A DNA stretch of 64,000 bases, from the NCBI GenBank assembly GCA_963761005.1, contig CAVXFK010000027.1, positions 1,054,001 to 1,118,000 of the forward strand, read 5' to 3'. A program made the translations under genes and the position numbers. This DNA comes from DASWJZ01 sp963761005. GTDB lineage: Bacteria > Pseudomonadota > Alphaproteobacteria > Rhizobiales > Afifellaceae. This document shows positions 63,540-64,000 of this stretch, one piece after another; positions within the stretch are counted from its first letter, which is position 1, and every line of letters starts with the position of its first letter. A model generated the notes under the pieces. The model made no database searches and had not been told where the DNA came from. It was given only the letters and a program-made list of their open reading frames with translations.

Positions 63540-64000
63540 ATGACTATTGGAGCCGACGGAGTCAGCGTGAGGGCGACTCGCATTTCCCACCGCTTCAACG
63601 ATGATCTGCTTGCCAACGAGGGGGACCTTGAGCGTGCAGCGGGTCTGTACCCGGACCTTGTCCACGTGCTCGATCATCCGGAGCTGCGGCAGCTCTTCTC
63701 AAGCTACGATGTCCCCGCGAACAAGGCGAAAGGGCGAAGCCGCATAGCGGGGTGTGCAGCCGTGGCACTTGTCACGATTTCCCTTCTTTTGCTGGCGCTC
63801 GAGCCGATCCTGCGCCTCTACTCGGAGCAAGGGGAACAACATCGAGGGCTGCTCAAGATCGAACATGCGCTTGTCTATGTTTCCGCCGTATTCGCCGTCG
63901 TAGGCGCGGTGATCGGCCTCTTCGGGGTCCTATTTCGGCGGGCCAAGAGCGAGTGGCTGCATCGTCGGCTGATGACCGAGCGCCTCCGACAGTTTCATTT
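63540..64000 (+). CDS. Two-helix membrane protein, SLATT-like, truncated by the window end
   Basis: ATG 63540, open to the right edge (153 codons seen). About 70 hydrophilic residues (HRFNDDLLANEGDLERAAG...) precede two hydrophobic segments (about 79-97, VALVTISLLLLALEPIL, and about 117-136, VYVSAVFAVVGAVIGLFGVLF), followed by RRAKSEWLHRRLMTERLRQF. Two helices followed by a W-x2-R-x4-E-x-LR stretch is the pattern of SLATT/DUF4231-type effectors, which form membrane pores in some defence systems. The family call is tentative because the C-terminus is missing. Confidence 0.55.
   Translation, partial: MTIGADGVSVRATRISHRFNDDLLANEGDLERAAGLYPDLVHVLDHPELRQLFSSYDVPANKAKGRSRIAGCAAVALVTISLLLLALEPILRLYSEQGEQHRGLLKIEHALVYVSAVFAVVGAVIGLFGVLFRRAKSEWLHRRLMTERLRQFH

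Overview
The window looks like chromosomal DNA of a GC-rich alphaproteobacterium, most likely a Rhizobiales-type heterotroph. The basis is the dense packing of ABC importers with linked catabolic genes, an NAD-dependent Fds-type formate dehydrogenase, GntR/LysR/MarR regulators and many 4-bp ATGA/GTGA gene overlaps. I cannot name the genus. I see no rRNA, tRNA, CRISPR array, insertion sequence or phage gene.

Layout. 1-3.7 kb: end of a universal stress protein gene, a P2-type cation ATPase and a small conserved protein. 3.8-10.8 kb: a LysR regulator with two palindromic sites ahead of the formate dehydrogenase operon fdsG-fdsB-fdsA-fdsD-fdhD. 10.9-14.1 kb: M42 peptidase, FGGY kinase and a SIS isomerase in one overlapping unit. 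14.1-20.5 kb: a sugar importer (binding protein and two permeases, no ATPase), ribokinase, FucU/RbsD mutarotase and a creatininase-family amidohydrolase. 20.5-30.2 kb: an eight-gene minus-strand operon (enoyl-CoA hydratase, MarR, amidohydrolase, livK-like binding protein, livH, livM, livG, livF) divergent from a feruloyl-CoA synthase, with a facing SDR dehydrogenase; together they look like uptake and CoA-dependent side-chain shortening of hydroxycinnamates. 30.3-36.6 kb: an M19 dipeptidase facing a five-gene oligopeptide/dipeptide ABC operon. 36.6-38.1 kb: a GntR gene remnant and two hypothetical genes overlapping tail to tail. 38.1-45.7 kb: a complete sugar ABC importer plus murQ, divergent from a GlmS-like SIS protein and a Gfo/Idh/MocA oxidoreductase (amino-sugar use). 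45.7-47.1 kb: a ferredoxin-adenylate cyclase-Rieske fusion. 47.2-54.3 kb: a GntR regulator divergent from an RbsACB-type importer followed by a cupin, a seven-Asp-box propeller, an HpaI-type aldolase and a RidA protein. 54.6-59.4 kb: a flavin/NADPH/Fe-S subunit with the alpha and beta subunits of a 2-oxoacid oxidoreductase (KorCAB-like). 59.6-64 kb: a GYD protein, then a TIR-STAND NTPase, an overlapping helical protein and the start of a two-helix membrane protein, which may be a defence locus.

Two patterns cut across the window. First, five conserved genes (fdsB, fdsA, livM, livH, and the oligopeptide-binding gene) are interrupted by six frameshifts; every one is repaired by removing one inserted base, and repaired lengths fit the families. 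Sequencing or assembly insertions are likelier than six pseudogenising mutations. Second, four of the five ABC substrate-binding-protein genes are followed within about 35 nt by a perfect 10-13 bp GC-rich hairpin without a T run, a likely mRNA-stability or differential-expression device.

The most unusual objects are the ferredoxin-cyclase-Rieske protein, which suggests redox control of cAMP, and the TIR-STAND locus at the right edge.
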